This document shows positions 17,246-26,685 of a stretch of 64,000 nt of DNA, one piece after another. The stretch covers positions 421,102 through 485,101 of the forward strand of contig NZ_LNYO01000024.1 of the NCBI RefSeq assembly GCF_001467895.1, given 5' to 3'. Position numbers and translations under genes: made by a program. Position 1 is the first letter of the stretch, and each line of letters opens with the position of its first letter. The notes beneath the pieces were generated by a model that saw only the letters and a list, made by a program, of their open reading frames with translations, did no database searches and was not told the origin of the DNA. Origin of the DNA: Legionella nautarum (GTDB lineage: Bacteria > Pseudomonadota > Gammaproteobacteria > Legionellales > Legionellaceae).

Positions 17246-18313
17246 TTATTGATCTAAGCGGAGGTAAGCGGCGTTCCTTTTAATAGGGACGTAGCCCTCG
17301 TCTTCAATCGCATGGCGTAACATGCTCTCGGTCGCTTTATGATTGGCGCCGGCTTGTGAAATAACATTTTCTTCAATCATAATACTACCTAAATCATTAG
17401 CACCACAGTGCAATGCTTTTTTACCTACATCTAACCCTTGCGTTAACCAAGACACTTGGGAATTAGGAATTTTTTGCAAATAAATCCTTGATAAAGCAAA
17501 CCATCGCAAATACTCTTCTGGTGGCACACGGTCTGGATAAATTTTACCAATAGCCGTATTATCAGGTTGCAAGGTCCAAGGAATAAAAGAAATAAATCCT
17601 CCTGTTTCATCTTGTAATGTAGCTAATTTTTCTAAATGGTCAATGCGATGCTCAATTTTTTCACCCATACCAAACATCATAGTTGCTGTGGTTGGTATAT
17701 TGAGTTTATGCGCAACGCGCATGACTTGTAACCATTCTTCGCCTGTACATTTACTGCGCCTTTTTTTCCTAAATTCATCAACAAGAATTTCTGCGCCTGC
17801 ACCGGGTACAGAATCAAGGCCAGCTTCTTTTAATTGGATTAAGACTTCTTCTAAGCTTAAATTGTAAATTTTCGCGAAGTTATCAATTTCTGGCGGCGAA
17901 AAACAATGTAAATGTATGCCATAACGTGATTTTAATTGCCTTAACATGTTTAAGTAATACTCAAAAGGAAGATTGGGATGCAAACCACCCTGCATTAGAA
18001 CACCACTGCCGCCTAACTCAAGCATTTCCTCTACTTTTTGGTAAATTTCTTCGTAGCTATGCACATAAGCATCTGGTGCACCAGGCTTGCGAAAAAAAGC
18101 GCAGAAGTTGCATACTGACGCACAAACGTTACTGTAATTGATATTTCTGTCTATGACATAGGTGACGACGTTATCTGGTTTATTTCGCTGACGTACTGCA
18201 TTGCCTAACTCATATAATTCTTCTGATGGCATTACTTCTATTATCTTTAAGGCTTGTTTTGGGGTTATTCTCTCCGTGTTTAAAATTTCTCCGTATAAGG
18301 ATGTTGTAGTCAT
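17246..18313 (-). CDS. mqnC: Cyclic dehypoxanthinyl futalosine synthase-like radical SAM enzyme
   Basis: A 355-aa radical SAM enzyme. MqnC closes the ring of dehypoxanthinyl futalosine in the futalosine route to menaquinone. The cluster motif is CASVCNFC (C64, C68, C71; Cx3Cx2C), preceded by [15 protein letters not shown], and [32 protein letters not shown] and [11 protein letters not shown] are all MqnC-like. An AGGAG ribosome site precedes ATG 18313. It diverges from mqnA across an AT-rich 345-base gap. Most legionellae are known for ubiquinone, so a futalosine-type gene here is unexpected. Confidence 0.88.
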   Translation of the reverse strand: MTTTSLYGEILNTERITPKQALKIIEVMPSEELYELGNAVRQRNKPDNVVTYVIDRNINYSNVCASVCNFCAFFRKPGAPDAYVHSYEEIYQKVEEMLELGGSGVLMQGGLHPNLPFEYYLNMLRQLKSRYGIHLHCFSPPEIDNFAKIYNLSLEEVLIQLKEAGLDSVPGAGAEILVDEFRKKRRSKCTGEEWLQVMRVAHKLNIPTTATMMFGMGEKIEHRIDHLEKLATLQDETGGFISFIPWTLQPDNTAIGKIYPDRVPPEEYLRWFALSRIYLQKIPNSQVSWLTQGLDVGKKALHCGANDLGSIMIEENVISQAGANHKATESMLRHAIEDEGYVPIKRNAAYLRLDQ

Positions 18314-18658
18314 AACTGCTCCTTACTCCTACTGCTATCAATCCATAAAAATTATAGTACATGAATATTTCATACGCGATAATTTTTATTTAATTTAGCC
18401 TTAAAGTTAACAAAAAAAAGCAAATAATAATAAGTTATTGAGCTTAATAATTCACATAAGCTCCATGTTTTTTTTCAATAAAATAAAATATATGGACTGA
18501 AGATGTTTTCCGTATTGATATTTTCAAATATTTATAAGATTAAAATCTAAGTTGTTTTTTTGAAAAATTTATCTATATTTTTAATTAATATGGTTATTAT
18601 TTTTAGCGTTACCATTTTGTGTTTTGTTGTATGGTTTTAGCTAGTTGAGGATTAGGTA
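18314..18658. other. AT-rich divergent control region of the mqn island
   Basis: 345 bases, strikingly AT-rich with A/T runs, between mqnC (minus) and mqnA (plus). The ribosome site GAGGATTAGGTAATG precedes mqnA. I see no coding frame or strong hairpin. The composition resembles horizontally acquired DNA of the kind silenced by nucleoid proteins. Confidence 0.5.
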
Positions 18659-19585
18659 ATGGCTCACAGGATTCAATCTTATAAAACAACTGAAAAATCT
18701 CATACTTTGATTGATAATTATTTAATTGATAAAGCAAAAAATAATAAAATAAATCTCGGAATAATTGACTATTTCATTAATCATCCTATCGTTGGCTTAT
18801 TATTGAAAGAAAAAAATTTACAAAAAAATTATGGAATAAAGATCATCAAAGGTGTGCCAACTCAAATTAATTCAGCACTGCTAAATGGTCGCGTCGATAT
18901 TGCAAATGTCTCAAGTTTTGCATTTGGCTGTCATTGTGATAAATGGCTCTTATTGCCAAATTTTTCGGTTTCATCATCAGGTCCTGTTCGAAGTGTATTA
19001 TTGTTTTCACATTATCATCGCTGGGATCAATTAGATGGTCGCAATATTGCCATCACTAATCAATCTGCAACATCAGTTGGCTTATTAAAGTTACTATGTC
19101 ATGAAAAATACAAAATAAACCCTCAATTTGTCGTATCAAAATCCAACCTTGATGTCATGCTTAACGAAAACAGTGCTGCTTTGATTATTGGGGACTCTGC
19201 ATTTAAAGAGGGTATCTTAAGAAGATCCTTTGGGGGGCGAACTCCCTATATGTATGATTTAGGTCAAGAATGGAACAACTGGTTACATTATCCATTTGTG
19301 TATAGTGTTTGGGCAGTGAGGCGAGAAATTGCAAAGCAGGTGATAGATTCAGAGTGTTTGTCACTGTTATATGAGTCGAAAAGCTATGGAAAAATATCAT
19401 TAGATGAATTGGCGAAATTAGAAATGCAAAAGACCAATTTACCCTACTCTGCTTGTAAAGATTATCTTAAAAACATTAGCTATGAATTAACCCTTAAGCA
19501 TCTATGTGGGTTAAAAATATTTTTAGAGTTAACTGTGGCAGGTTTTCGTTGGGAAAACATTAAATTTCTTTGCGACTCTAGCTAA
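18659..19585 (+). CDS. mqnA: Chorismate dehydratase-like protein (MqnA family)
   Basis: A 308-aa periplasmic-binding-fold enzyme. MqnA converts chorismate to 3-[(1-carboxyvinyl)oxy]benzoate. Family features are LGIIDYFINHPIVGLL (33-48), NGRVDIANVSSFAFG (76-90), SSSGPVRSVLLFS (105-117) and GRNIAITNQSATSVGLLKLL (127-146), then ALIIGDSAF. The first ~30 residues extend beyond the usual start, though a GAGG ribosome site supports ATG 18659. The two-lobed fold here is used for catalysis, not transport. It leads the operon mqnA-radical SAM-deaminase-DAHP synthase. Confidence 0.83.
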   Translation: MAHRIQSYKTTEKSHTLIDNYLIDKAKNNKINLGIIDYFINHPIVGLLLKEKNLQKNYGIKIIKGVPTQINSALLNGRVDIANVSSFAFGCHCDKWLLLPNFSVSSSGPVRSVLLFSHYHRWDQLDGRNIAITNQSATSVGLLKLLCHEKYKINPQFVVSKSNLDVMLNENSAALIIGDSAFKEGILRRSFGGRTPYMYDLGQEWNNWLHYPFVYSVWAVRREIAKQVIDSECLSLLYESKSYGKISLDELAKLEMQKTNLPYSACKDYLKNISYELTLKHLCGLKIFLELTVAGFRWENIKFLCDSS

Positions 19586-19659
19586 CTTTTCGTTCAATTT
19601 TTCACAGGAAAGTCGAGCGCAGAATTAGCGAATAAAATTTAATTAATAGGATAACGCTT

Positions 19660-20967
19660 ATGATTGACAATATTCGATTAGAAGAACACTTTAATGCGCA
19701 TGATTCATTACCTAAAGAAGCTATTATTAAGGCCGATATTTTGCGTAAAGGATTAAATTTCGATACTGATACACTTGTTGACGGACGAGATACGGACACT
19801 GTTAAACATCAGCCTAAATCCTACTTTATTTTTTCTTTTGATATGGTCACCCAAAAAGAATTAGATGATGTTCCTAAGTGGCGCGCTCCTGAAGAAATAG
19901 CTTTATTTGGTGGAAAATATAATTTGCAGCGCACGATTATTTCTGTTCGTTTGAATCCGGCTTCCATCTATCGTGTGACACGTGTAGACGATGAATTATG
20001 GTTATATGCAGGTGAAGAGATGCTTGCACAAGTGTATTTTCGCGAAATGCCCGCTTACTACGGAAAAAAATTAGCAGACGGTCGACCTGTCGCTGAGTTG
20101 GCACCTTCTATTGAGTGGGGATACTTGCTTTATCTAACCGTATTTCGCATCTGTCAGTATTTTGGCAAAAAAGAAGAATGCCAATATTGCGACATTAATA
20201 ACAATTATCGTCAACAAATTAAAGAAAAGAGGCCTTATACCGGCATTAAAAGTATCGAGGACATATTAGCCGCATTGGAAGTTGTCATGGAAAGCGATAC
20301 GTCCAGTTATGCTTATACTCTCACCGGTGGAAGTGTGACCTCAAGTCTACAAGGGAAAAATGAAGTTGAATTCTATGCGCAGTATATAAAAGCAATTCAG
20401 GAACGATTTCCAAAACGCTGGATTGCTAAGATAGTAGCACAGGCATGGCCCGTCAAAGATGTGAAAACATTAAAGGACGCAGGTGCACAAATTTACCATC
20501 CCAATTATGAAATTTGGGATCCCGAACTTTTTGCAAAGTTTTGTCCAGGAAAACAGCGATACATAGGTAGGGAAAATTGGATTCGACGTATTATTGATGC
20601 AACAGAAGTCTTTGAGCCCAGTAATATTATCCCTAATTTTGTTGCAGGAATAGAGATGGCTGCTCCATACGGATACAAAGATGTTGAATCAGCCATTCGT
20701 TCAACAGCAGAAGGGTTGGATTTTTTCATGTCGAAAGGTATTGCCCCTCGCTTCACAACTTGGTGTCCTGAGCCAATGACACCTTTAGGTGACACAAACC
20801 CGGATGGGGCGCCGCTTGAGTATCATTTACGGCTACTCGAGGAATACAGGGATAAAGTGAATTACTATGGTCTTGGTCCACCACCTGGTTATGGTGAAGC
20901 AGGTGTAGGCAAAGCTGTTTTTTCCGTTAGTCCGTTCATGGATGTACTGTCTACAAGCAAGGAATAA
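19660..20967 (+). CDS. Radical SAM protein with unusual Cx8Cx2C motif
   Basis: A 435-aa protein. The likely cluster ligands are C165, C174 and C177 in RICQYFGKKEECQYCDINNN, spacing Cx8Cx2C instead of the standard Cx3Cx2C. It is followed by a glycine motif YTLTGGSVTSSL (219-230) typical of SAM contact and by a TIM-barrel-like remainder ending in PPPGYGEAGVGK. The ~160-residue N-terminal domain before the cluster is unfamiliar. It is not the usual MqnE (aminofutalosine synthase), yet it occupies the position between mqnA and the deaminase where MqnE would act. I infer a SAM-dependent step on the MqnA product, but this is not proven. Confidence 0.75.
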   Translation: MIDNIRLEEHFNAHDSLPKEAIIKADILRKGLNFDTDTLVDGRDTDTVKHQPKSYFIFSFDMVTQKELDDVPKWRAPEEIALFGGKYNLQRTIISVRLNPASIYRVTRVDDELWLYAGEEMLAQVYFREMPAYYGKKLADGRPVAELAPSIEWGYLLYLTVFRICQYFGKKEECQYCDINNNYRQQIKEKRPYTGIKSIEDILAALEVVMESDTSSYAYTLTGGSVTSSLQGKNEVEFYAQYIKAIQERFPKRWIAKIVAQAWPVKDVKTLKDAGAQIYHPNYEIWDPELFAKFCPGKQRYIGRENWIRRIIDATEVFEPSNIIPNFVAGIEMAAPYGYKDVESAIRSTAEGLDFFMSKGIAPRFTTWCPEPMTPLGDTNPDGAPLEYHLRLLEEYRDKVNYYGLGPPPGYGEAGVGKAVFSVSPFMDVLSTSKE

Positions 20968-20971
20968 TTTA

Positions 20972-22252
20972 ATGGGAATTATTAGTGATAATCGCAAGCT
21001 ATTGCGAGCTAAATTTATTTTTCCGGTGAGCGCACCACCCATTCATAATGGTGCCATCATTGTTAGTGATGACCGTATAGAGGCTGTTGGAACATGGCAG
21101 GATATACGAAAATCATTCACGTATAGCGAAGTTTTTGATTTAGGTGAGAGTGTTATTTTGCCAGCCGCGATTAATGCACATACTCATCTTGAGCTTACAT
21201 CACTTGTAAATGCAATTCCTGAAAATACACCCTTTGTGGATTGGATCTTATCTTTAGTCAAAGCACGAAAGGCTTTATCGCAAGAGGATTTTGTTAGTTC
21301 CGCAGAACAGGGTATTAACATGGTCAAATCTTTTGTAACAGCCGCTGTAGGTGATATTGCAACAGTTGATAGCAGCGTTGAACAATTAGCACAAGATAGT
21401 TTATCGGGTATTGTCTATTATGAGCTTTTGGGTGTAGACCCTGAAAAAGCACCAATTATTCTTAAAAACGCGCAACAAAAACTCACTTTATGGCAAACAT
21501 GTTTTAAAGAAACTAGCATACGATTTGGCTTATCTTTACATACACCATTTACAACATCGCCCGAATTATTAGCCAGCACGGCTCGTTGGTGCCAATCGAA
21601 TAAGGTTCCTTTATCGATTCACGTTGCAGAATCATTGGATGAAACTCAATTTCTTTTTGATGGTAGTGGGGCGATACCTGATAAACTTTACCAAATGGCT
21701 GGCTGGCCACGGCAACCTTTTACTATTCCAGGCTGTTCTCCTATTACTTATCTACACCAGCTTAAGGTGCTTGATGCTCGGCCATTGCTTATTCATGGTG
21801 TTCAGGCAACGACGGATGACATCAAACTTTTGCGACGCAAACACATAGCCGTGGTGCACTGTCCTCGTAGTAATACGCAGTTAATGAATGGGCGTTTTCG
21901 ATTAGCAGAATTTTTAGATTCAGGCATCAAAGTTTGTTTAGGGACCGACAGCTTGGCGAGTTGTCCTTCACTTTCAATTTGGGAGGAAATGCAAGCTGCC
22001 TGGGATATGCATAATAAGGTTGGTGAAAATATTTCGCCGCAAAATTACTTAGCCTGCGCTACCTTGCATGGGGCTCAAGCACTTGCTGTTGATGAAACCT
22101 ATGGTTCTATAGAAACGGGTAAAGCTGCATTATTTGCAGTAGCTTCGCTAGAAAATTGTTCAGCGTCTGAAGGCAATGATCCTGATCGGATATTAACACA
22201 GTTGATGACGGGGGCATCACAGATAGCCAATTTACCAGTTTTGTTATCCTAA
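20972..22252 (+). CDS. Aminofutalosine deaminase-like amidohydrolase
   Basis: A 426-aa metal-dependent amidohydrolase with HTHLEL (H70, H72), SIHVAES (H217), LLIHG (H275) and GTDSLAS (D326), the complete metal and catalytic set. The HTHLELT...PFVDWI pattern matches the aminodeoxyfutalosine deaminase (MqnX) branch of the chlorohydrolase/SsnA group. ATG 20972 has AAGGA upstream. The earlier ATG 20942 lies inside the previous gene and lacks a ribosome site. The gap to the radical SAM stop is only 4 bases, so the two are probably co-translated. It would convert aminofutalosine or an analogue to the inosine form. Confidence 0.78.
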   Translation: MGIISDNRKLLRAKFIFPVSAPPIHNGAIIVSDDRIEAVGTWQDIRKSFTYSEVFDLGESVILPAAINAHTHLELTSLVNAIPENTPFVDWILSLVKARKALSQEDFVSSAEQGINMVKSFVTAAVGDIATVDSSVEQLAQDSLSGIVYYELLGVDPEKAPIILKNAQQKLTLWQTCFKETSIRFGLSLHTPFTTSPELLASTARWCQSNKVPLSIHVAESLDETQFLFDGSGAIPDKLYQMAGWPRQPFTIPGCSPITYLHQLKVLDARPLLIHGVQATTDDIKLLRRKHIAVVHCPRSNTQLMNGRFRLAEFLDSGIKVCLGTDSLASCPSLSIWEEMQAAWDMHNKVGENISPQNYLACATLHGAQALAVDETYGSIETGKAALFAVASLENCSASEGNDPDRILTQLMTGASQIANLPVLLS

Positions 22253-22321
22253 TTATCATTGGATTAGGAAGCATAACTTATTGATAGATATTGAGTAATT
22301 TTTTACTGTTGTGAGGTTTTT

Positions 22322-23413
22322 ATGAAAGAAAAAAAATATTCAAATCTGAGGATTACAAATTGCCATTCTCTCATTAGTTTTGCTACATTAATGCAGCAAC
22401 TACCACTTATGAAAAATGATGCTTATTTTATTGAAGAGATAAGACGGCAGATTAATAACATTATTCATAACAGAGATGATCGTTTAATAGCCATAGTAGG
22501 CCCTTGTTCCATTCACGATACGAACTTAGCGTTGCATTTTGCTGAATTATTAAAAAAAGCGATAGAGCGCCATAAACAAGAGTTACTTATCATCATGCGC
22601 GTGTATTTCGAAAAACCGCGAACCTCAGTTGGCTGGAAGGGTTTTATTAATGATCCTTATTTAAATGAATCTTATGCTATTAACGATGGGTTGAGGATGG
22701 CGAGAGAATTATTACTTCAAATGACTGAAATGAAAGTGCCTGCCGGGACAGAATTTCTTGATCCATTCATACATAAATATATCAGCGATTTTATAAGTTG
22801 GGGGGCAATTGGTGCAAGAACTTCAGAATCACAAATCCACCGTGCATTAGCATCCGGTTTACCAATGGCAATTGGATTTAAAAATAATACGGATGGAAAT
22901 ATACAAGTTGCTGTTAATGCTGTTTATTCAGCGAGACAAACTCATCATATTTTGGATATTAATGAAAAGGGGGAAGCGGTAATTATTGAAACAAGTGGTA
23001 ATGAAGATTCTCATGTTGTTTTACGTGGATCATACCGTGGTGCTAATTATGATGAAGACTGCGTTTTACAAACATTTAATGCAACTTCAAACAATGGATT
23101 AAGTCCTAAGTTAGTTGTTGATTGCAGCCATGGAAATTGTCAAAAAAATTATGTTAATCAGCGTATAGTTGTTGATAATATTTGTCAGCAAATTGAAAAT
23201 AATAGCCAAGGGATTGCTGGAATTATGCTGGAGAGTAATTTACTTGAAGGGAACCAACCTTTAAAAAATGTAAATGAACTTGTTTATGGAAAAAGCATTA
23301 CCGATGCTTGTATTTCGTGGGAAGAAACGGAATATTTATTGGAAAAGTTAGCAACGGCGATAAAAATAAAAAGGAATGTCCATCAAGGCCTCGTGGTTGG
23401 AGCGGAGCGCTGA
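22322..23413 (+). CDS. Type I DAHP synthase (AroF/G/H class)
   Basis: A 363-aa enzyme joining phosphoenolpyruvate and erythrose 4-phosphate, the first step to chorismate. Signature residues are present: GPCSIHD (C62), R93, EKPRTSVGWKG, GARTSESQIHRALASGL, DCSHGNCQKNY, GIMLESNLLEGNQ and GKSITDACISW. The ribosome site is GAGG. It follows the deaminase by 70 bases on the same strand, which suggests a pathway-dedicated isozyme that feeds MqnA with chorismate. Feedback specificity (Phe/Tyr/Trp) cannot be read with confidence. Confidence 0.92.
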   Translation: MKEKKYSNLRITNCHSLISFATLMQQLPLMKNDAYFIEEIRRQINNIIHNRDDRLIAIVGPCSIHDTNLALHFAELLKKAIERHKQELLIIMRVYFEKPRTSVGWKGFINDPYLNESYAINDGLRMARELLLQMTEMKVPAGTEFLDPFIHKYISDFISWGAIGARTSESQIHRALASGLPMAIGFKNNTDGNIQVAVNAVYSARQTHHILDINEKGEAVIIETSGNEDSHVVLRGSYRGANYDEDCVLQTFNATSNNGLSPKLVVDCSHGNCQKNYVNQRIVVDNICQQIENNSQGIAGIMLESNLLEGNQPLKNVNELVYGKSITDACISWEETEYLLEKLATAIKIKRNVHQGLVVGAER

Positions 23414-23443
23414 GCTGAAGCCAGCTCAGCTCAGGATCTTTTT
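23409..23443 (+). terminator. Putative terminator of the mqnA-DAHP synthase operon
   Basis: GCTGAGCTG-AAGC-CAGCTCAGC is a perfect 9-bp stem-loop overlapping the DAHP synthase stop codon. A CTTTTT run lies about 8 bases after the stem. The spacing is longer than ideal. Confidence 0.5.
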
Positions 23444-23477
23444 ATCAAGGAACCCGCCGAGGGTCTAGGTGATACCA

Positions 23478-23789
23478 ATGTATATGCTGTGTTTTTTTGT
23501 TCCAGAAGCGCATTTGGAAATTGTTAAGAATGCTATCTTTGCTACAGGGGCAGGGAGTATTGGCCATTATCAGCATTGTGCCTGGCAAACCTTGGGTGAG
23601 GGGCAATTTATGCCATTAGCTGGCAGCCAGGCTTTTATTGGAAACGTCAATCAACTCGAAAGGGTAGCTGAATATAAAGTAGAAATTACCTGTACTGAAG
23701 AACAAATCCAGGCTGCTGTTGCGGCTTTAAAAAAGGCTCACCCCTACGAAACACCTTCTTATCAAGCGTTCCGCTTTGAAATGTTATAA
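23478..23789 (+). CDS. YqfO/NIF3-C-terminal-like small protein
   Basis: A 103-aa soluble protein with the ferredoxin-like fold of the YqfO insert domain: MLCFFVPEAHLEIVKNAIFATGAG..IGHYQHCAWQTLGEGQF and AHPYETPSYQAF. Stand-alone versions are common and of unknown function; the HPYE motif suggests metal binding. ATG 23478 is preferred over GTG 23469, with AGGTG at good distance. It converges with the spoVR operon. Confidence 0.8.
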   Translation: MYMLCFFVPEAHLEIVKNAIFATGAGSIGHYQHCAWQTLGEGQFMPLAGSQAFIGNVNQLERVAEYKVEITCTEEQIQAAVAALKKAHPYETPSYQAFRFEML

Positions 23790-23843
23790 ACAACATTGCA
23801 AAGCGGAGAAAATGTATTTTTTGCCAGCAAGGATAGCTGTTTG

Positions 23844-25382
23844 TTAAGTTGTAGGCGCATCCTTCGCGGCCGTTTTCCCGGCGGGCAAAGCGGGACAATG
23901 GTATTCGCCAGTAATTTGCCCTTGCAGGTCTATTGCCTGGAGAGTCACTGGAAATTTCCATAAACTATAAAGATGTTTAAGCACTTCTTGTGTATTTTCA
24001 CCCAGAGGTACGCGATTATGTTGCACGTATTGCAGGGTTAATGAGCGATCGCCTTCTATGTCTACCGCATACACTTGGATATCAGGTTCGAGATAACCGA
24101 GATTGTATTGTCGCGACAAGGCTTCACGAATGATTTGATAGCCATGCTCATCATGAATTGCCCCGACCATTAAGTCCGGATTTTTATCGTCATCGACAAT
24201 ATGAAATAACTTCAATTCTCTGATTAAACGAGGTGATAAATATTGAGCAATAAAACTTTCATCTTTAAAATTGCGCATGGCAAGGTCAAGACTCGTAAGC
24301 CAATTACTATTCGCTAAATAAGGGAACCAATGTTTATCTTCGTCGCTGGGATTTTCACAAATGCGTTTGATGTCCTGCATCATATGATAGCCCAAGGTGT
24401 AGGGATTGATGCCGCTAAAATAAGGGCTATTAAAGGAAGGTTGCATAATTACATTGGTATGACTTTGCAGCACTTCCAACATAAACTCATCAGTGACTAG
24501 CCCCTTATCATAAAGCCCATGCAAGAGGGTATAGTGCCAAAAACAGGCCCAGCCCTCGTTCATCACTTTAGTTTGACCTTGAGGATAAAAGTACTGCGCT
24601 ATTTTGCGAACAATTCGCACAATTTCACGTTGCCAGGATTCTAATAAAGGCGCATTCTTTTCAATAAAATAAAGGATATTTTCTTGTGGTTCTTCAGGAA
24701 AGCGTTTTTTACGCCCATTTTCATCGATCTGCTTGCCTTTAGGAATGGTACGCCACAACTCATTAACCTGTGATTGCAAATAAATTTCACGATTCTGTTG
24801 GCGAATTTTTTCTTCCTGCATGGATAAATTCGTGGGGTGCTTGTAGCGATCTACGCCATAATTCATCAAGGCATGGCAAGCATCAAGGATCGTTTCCACC
24901 TCATCAATGCCAAAGCGCTCTTCACATTCACTAATATAATTTCTTGCAAAAACCAAATAATCAATGATGGCATCGGCAGAGGTCCACATTTTAAAGAGAT
25001 AATTGTTTTTAAAGAAAGAATTATGGCCATAGCAAGCGTGAGCAATGACTAAAGCTTGCATCGCCATAGTATTTTCTTCCATAAGATAGGAAATACAGGG
25101 ATTGGAGTTAATCACTAATTCGTAAGCTAAACCCATTTGTCCGCGTTTATAACTTTTCTCGACGCCCACAAAATGTTTACCGAAGGACCAGTGATGATAG
25201 CCGATTGGCATTCCCACCGAGGCATAAGCATCCATCATTTGTTCAGCGGAGATTACTTCAATCTGATTAGGATAAGTGTCTAATTTGAAGTCTTTTGCAA
25301 GCTCGGCAATTTCTTTGTCATAGGCTTGGATAAGCTCGAAGGTCCACTCAGCACCAGTCGACAAAGGTTTTTTTCTCCTCAT
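23844..25382 (-). CDS. SpoVR/YcgB family protein
   Basis: A 512-aa soluble protein of the SpoVR family ([79 protein letters not shown]). Its biochemical role is unknown; in enterobacteria it is genetically linked to the YeaG/YeaH pair in starvation and stress adaptation. Its start overlaps the yeaH-like stop by 4 bases (ATGA type), so the two are translationally coupled. It is the last gene of the three-gene operon. Confidence 0.92.
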   Translation of the reverse strand: MRRKKPLSTGAEWTFELIQAYDKEIAELAKDFKLDTYPNQIEVISAEQMMDAYASVGMPIGYHHWSFGKHFVGVEKSYKRGQMGLAYELVINSNPCISYLMEENTMAMQALVIAHACYGHNSFFKNNYLFKMWTSADAIIDYLVFARNYISECEERFGIDEVETILDACHALMNYGVDRYKHPTNLSMQEEKIRQQNREIYLQSQVNELWRTIPKGKQIDENGRKKRFPEEPQENILYFIEKNAPLLESWQREIVRIVRKIAQYFYPQGQTKVMNEGWACFWHYTLLHGLYDKGLVTDEFMLEVLQSHTNVIMQPSFNSPYFSGINPYTLGYHMMQDIKRICENPSDEDKHWFPYLANSNWLTSLDLAMRNFKDESFIAQYLSPRLIRELKLFHIVDDDKNPDLMVGAIHDEHGYQIIREALSRQYNLGYLEPDIQVYAVDIEGDRSLTLQYVQHNRVPLGENTQEVLKHLYSLWKFPVTLQAIDLQGQITGEYHCPALPAGKTAAKDAPTT

Positions 25383-26641
25383 TCTGTCTTCCTCTTAAAT
25401 AATTCGCGAAACACAGGATAAATATCAGAGACATTATCAATATTTTCCATAGCGAAATTTGGATAGTTATTTTTCACTTGCTGATAAACTTCCCATAGGC
25501 TTTGGTGGTGTCGAGGCATAATTTCGATATAGGCAAAATATTGCAGTAAAGGCATAATTTTTTCTTGCAGAAGTTCTTGGCAATACGGTGAATCCGCATT
25601 CCAATTATCGCCGTCCGAGGCTTGAGCAACGTAAATATTCCAAGAAGCTGGCGGATAACGTGCTTCAATGATGTTATGCAATAATTCCAGGGCACTTGAA
25701 ACGACGGTTCCACCTGTTTCACGAGAATAGAAAAACTCTTCTTCATTCACTTCTTTTGCCGAAGTATGGTGACGGATAAAAACGAGCTCAATTTTCTCAT
25801 AGTTTTTGGTCAGAAAAAGATAGAGCAAAATAAAAAAACGTTTCGCCACATCCTTTTTCGCCTCATCCATGGAACCTGATACATCCATGACACAAAACAT
25901 CACGGCTTGGGTTGAGGGGGCTGGAATGCGAATGCGGTTATTATAACGAAGATCTATTGTGTCGATAAAAGGCACGGTATTGATTTTCTTTTTCAAAAAT
26001 TCGATGTCCCGTTGTAAACGCATTAAATCGACGTTGTCGGGATTAGGCGTGGCTTCTAGTTGTTTTAACTCTTCCTCGGCCTCGCGTAATTGTCGTTTAT
26101 AAGGAGAGGCTAAGGCCATTCGTCGTCCCGCGGCTTGCCGCATGGAGCGAACGACGTTGATGTTGGCAGGAATACCGCTGGTACTCACTCCAGCTCGCAC
26201 GGTTTTAAACGTGGTGAGGCGCGCTAATTCTTTTTTGACCAAATCAGGAAGTTCTAAGTCTTCAAAATATAATTCAAGGAATTCTTCACGTGACAGTTCG
26301 AAAACAAAATCATCTTCGCCTTCGCCTGTGTCACTGGCCTGACTGCCGCTACCACCGCTGCCATCAGAGGGGCGTTTAATTCGGTCGCCTGTTATAAACT
26401 CATCGTTGCCAGGTAAAATCCGCTCAATTCGCCCGCCCTGACCGCGATGAAATCGCGGTTCTGAGATATCTTTGGCAGGGATACTGATTTGTTCTCCTTG
26501 ATCAATTTCTGTAATACTTCGTTTACCTACTGCCTCGGATACTGCGCGTTTGATTTGACTTTTGTAACGGCGCAGGAAGCGTTGGCGATTGACTGTGCTT
26601 TTCTTACCTGCATTCTGCCGTCTATCTATCAGTTGCGACAT
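25379..26641 (-). CDS. YeaH-like protein (DUF444) with VWA-type MIDAS
   Basis: A 420-aa soluble protein with a basic N-terminus ([16 protein letters not shown]), a Gly/Ser-rich linker ([17 protein letters not shown]) and a von Willebrand A-like domain whose metal site reads DVSGSMD. The family partners the PrkA/YeaG kinase; the partnership is known, the mechanism is not. GGAGG precedes the start. It lies between the kinase gene and spoVR in one operon. Confidence 0.92.
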   Translation of the reverse strand: MSQLIDRRQNAGKKSTVNRQRFLRRYKSQIKRAVSEAVGKRSITEIDQGEQISIPAKDISEPRFHRGQGGRIERILPGNDEFITGDRIKRPSDGSGGSGSQASDTGEGEDDFVFELSREEFLELYFEDLELPDLVKKELARLTTFKTVRAGVSTSGIPANINVVRSMRQAAGRRMALASPYKRQLREAEEELKQLEATPNPDNVDLMRLQRDIEFLKKKINTVPFIDTIDLRYNNRIRIPAPSTQAVMFCVMDVSGSMDEAKKDVAKRFFILLYLFLTKNYEKIELVFIRHHTSAKEVNEEEFFYSRETGGTVVSSALELLHNIIEARYPPASWNIYVAQASDGDNWNADSPYCQELLQEKIMPLLQYFAYIEIMPRHHQSLWEVYQQVKNNYPNFAMENIDNVSDIYPVFRELFKRKTE

Positions 26642-26685
26642 AAACCTCCGTCCTTATTCAGCGCCCGCTAAAGTCAGTGAAGTGA

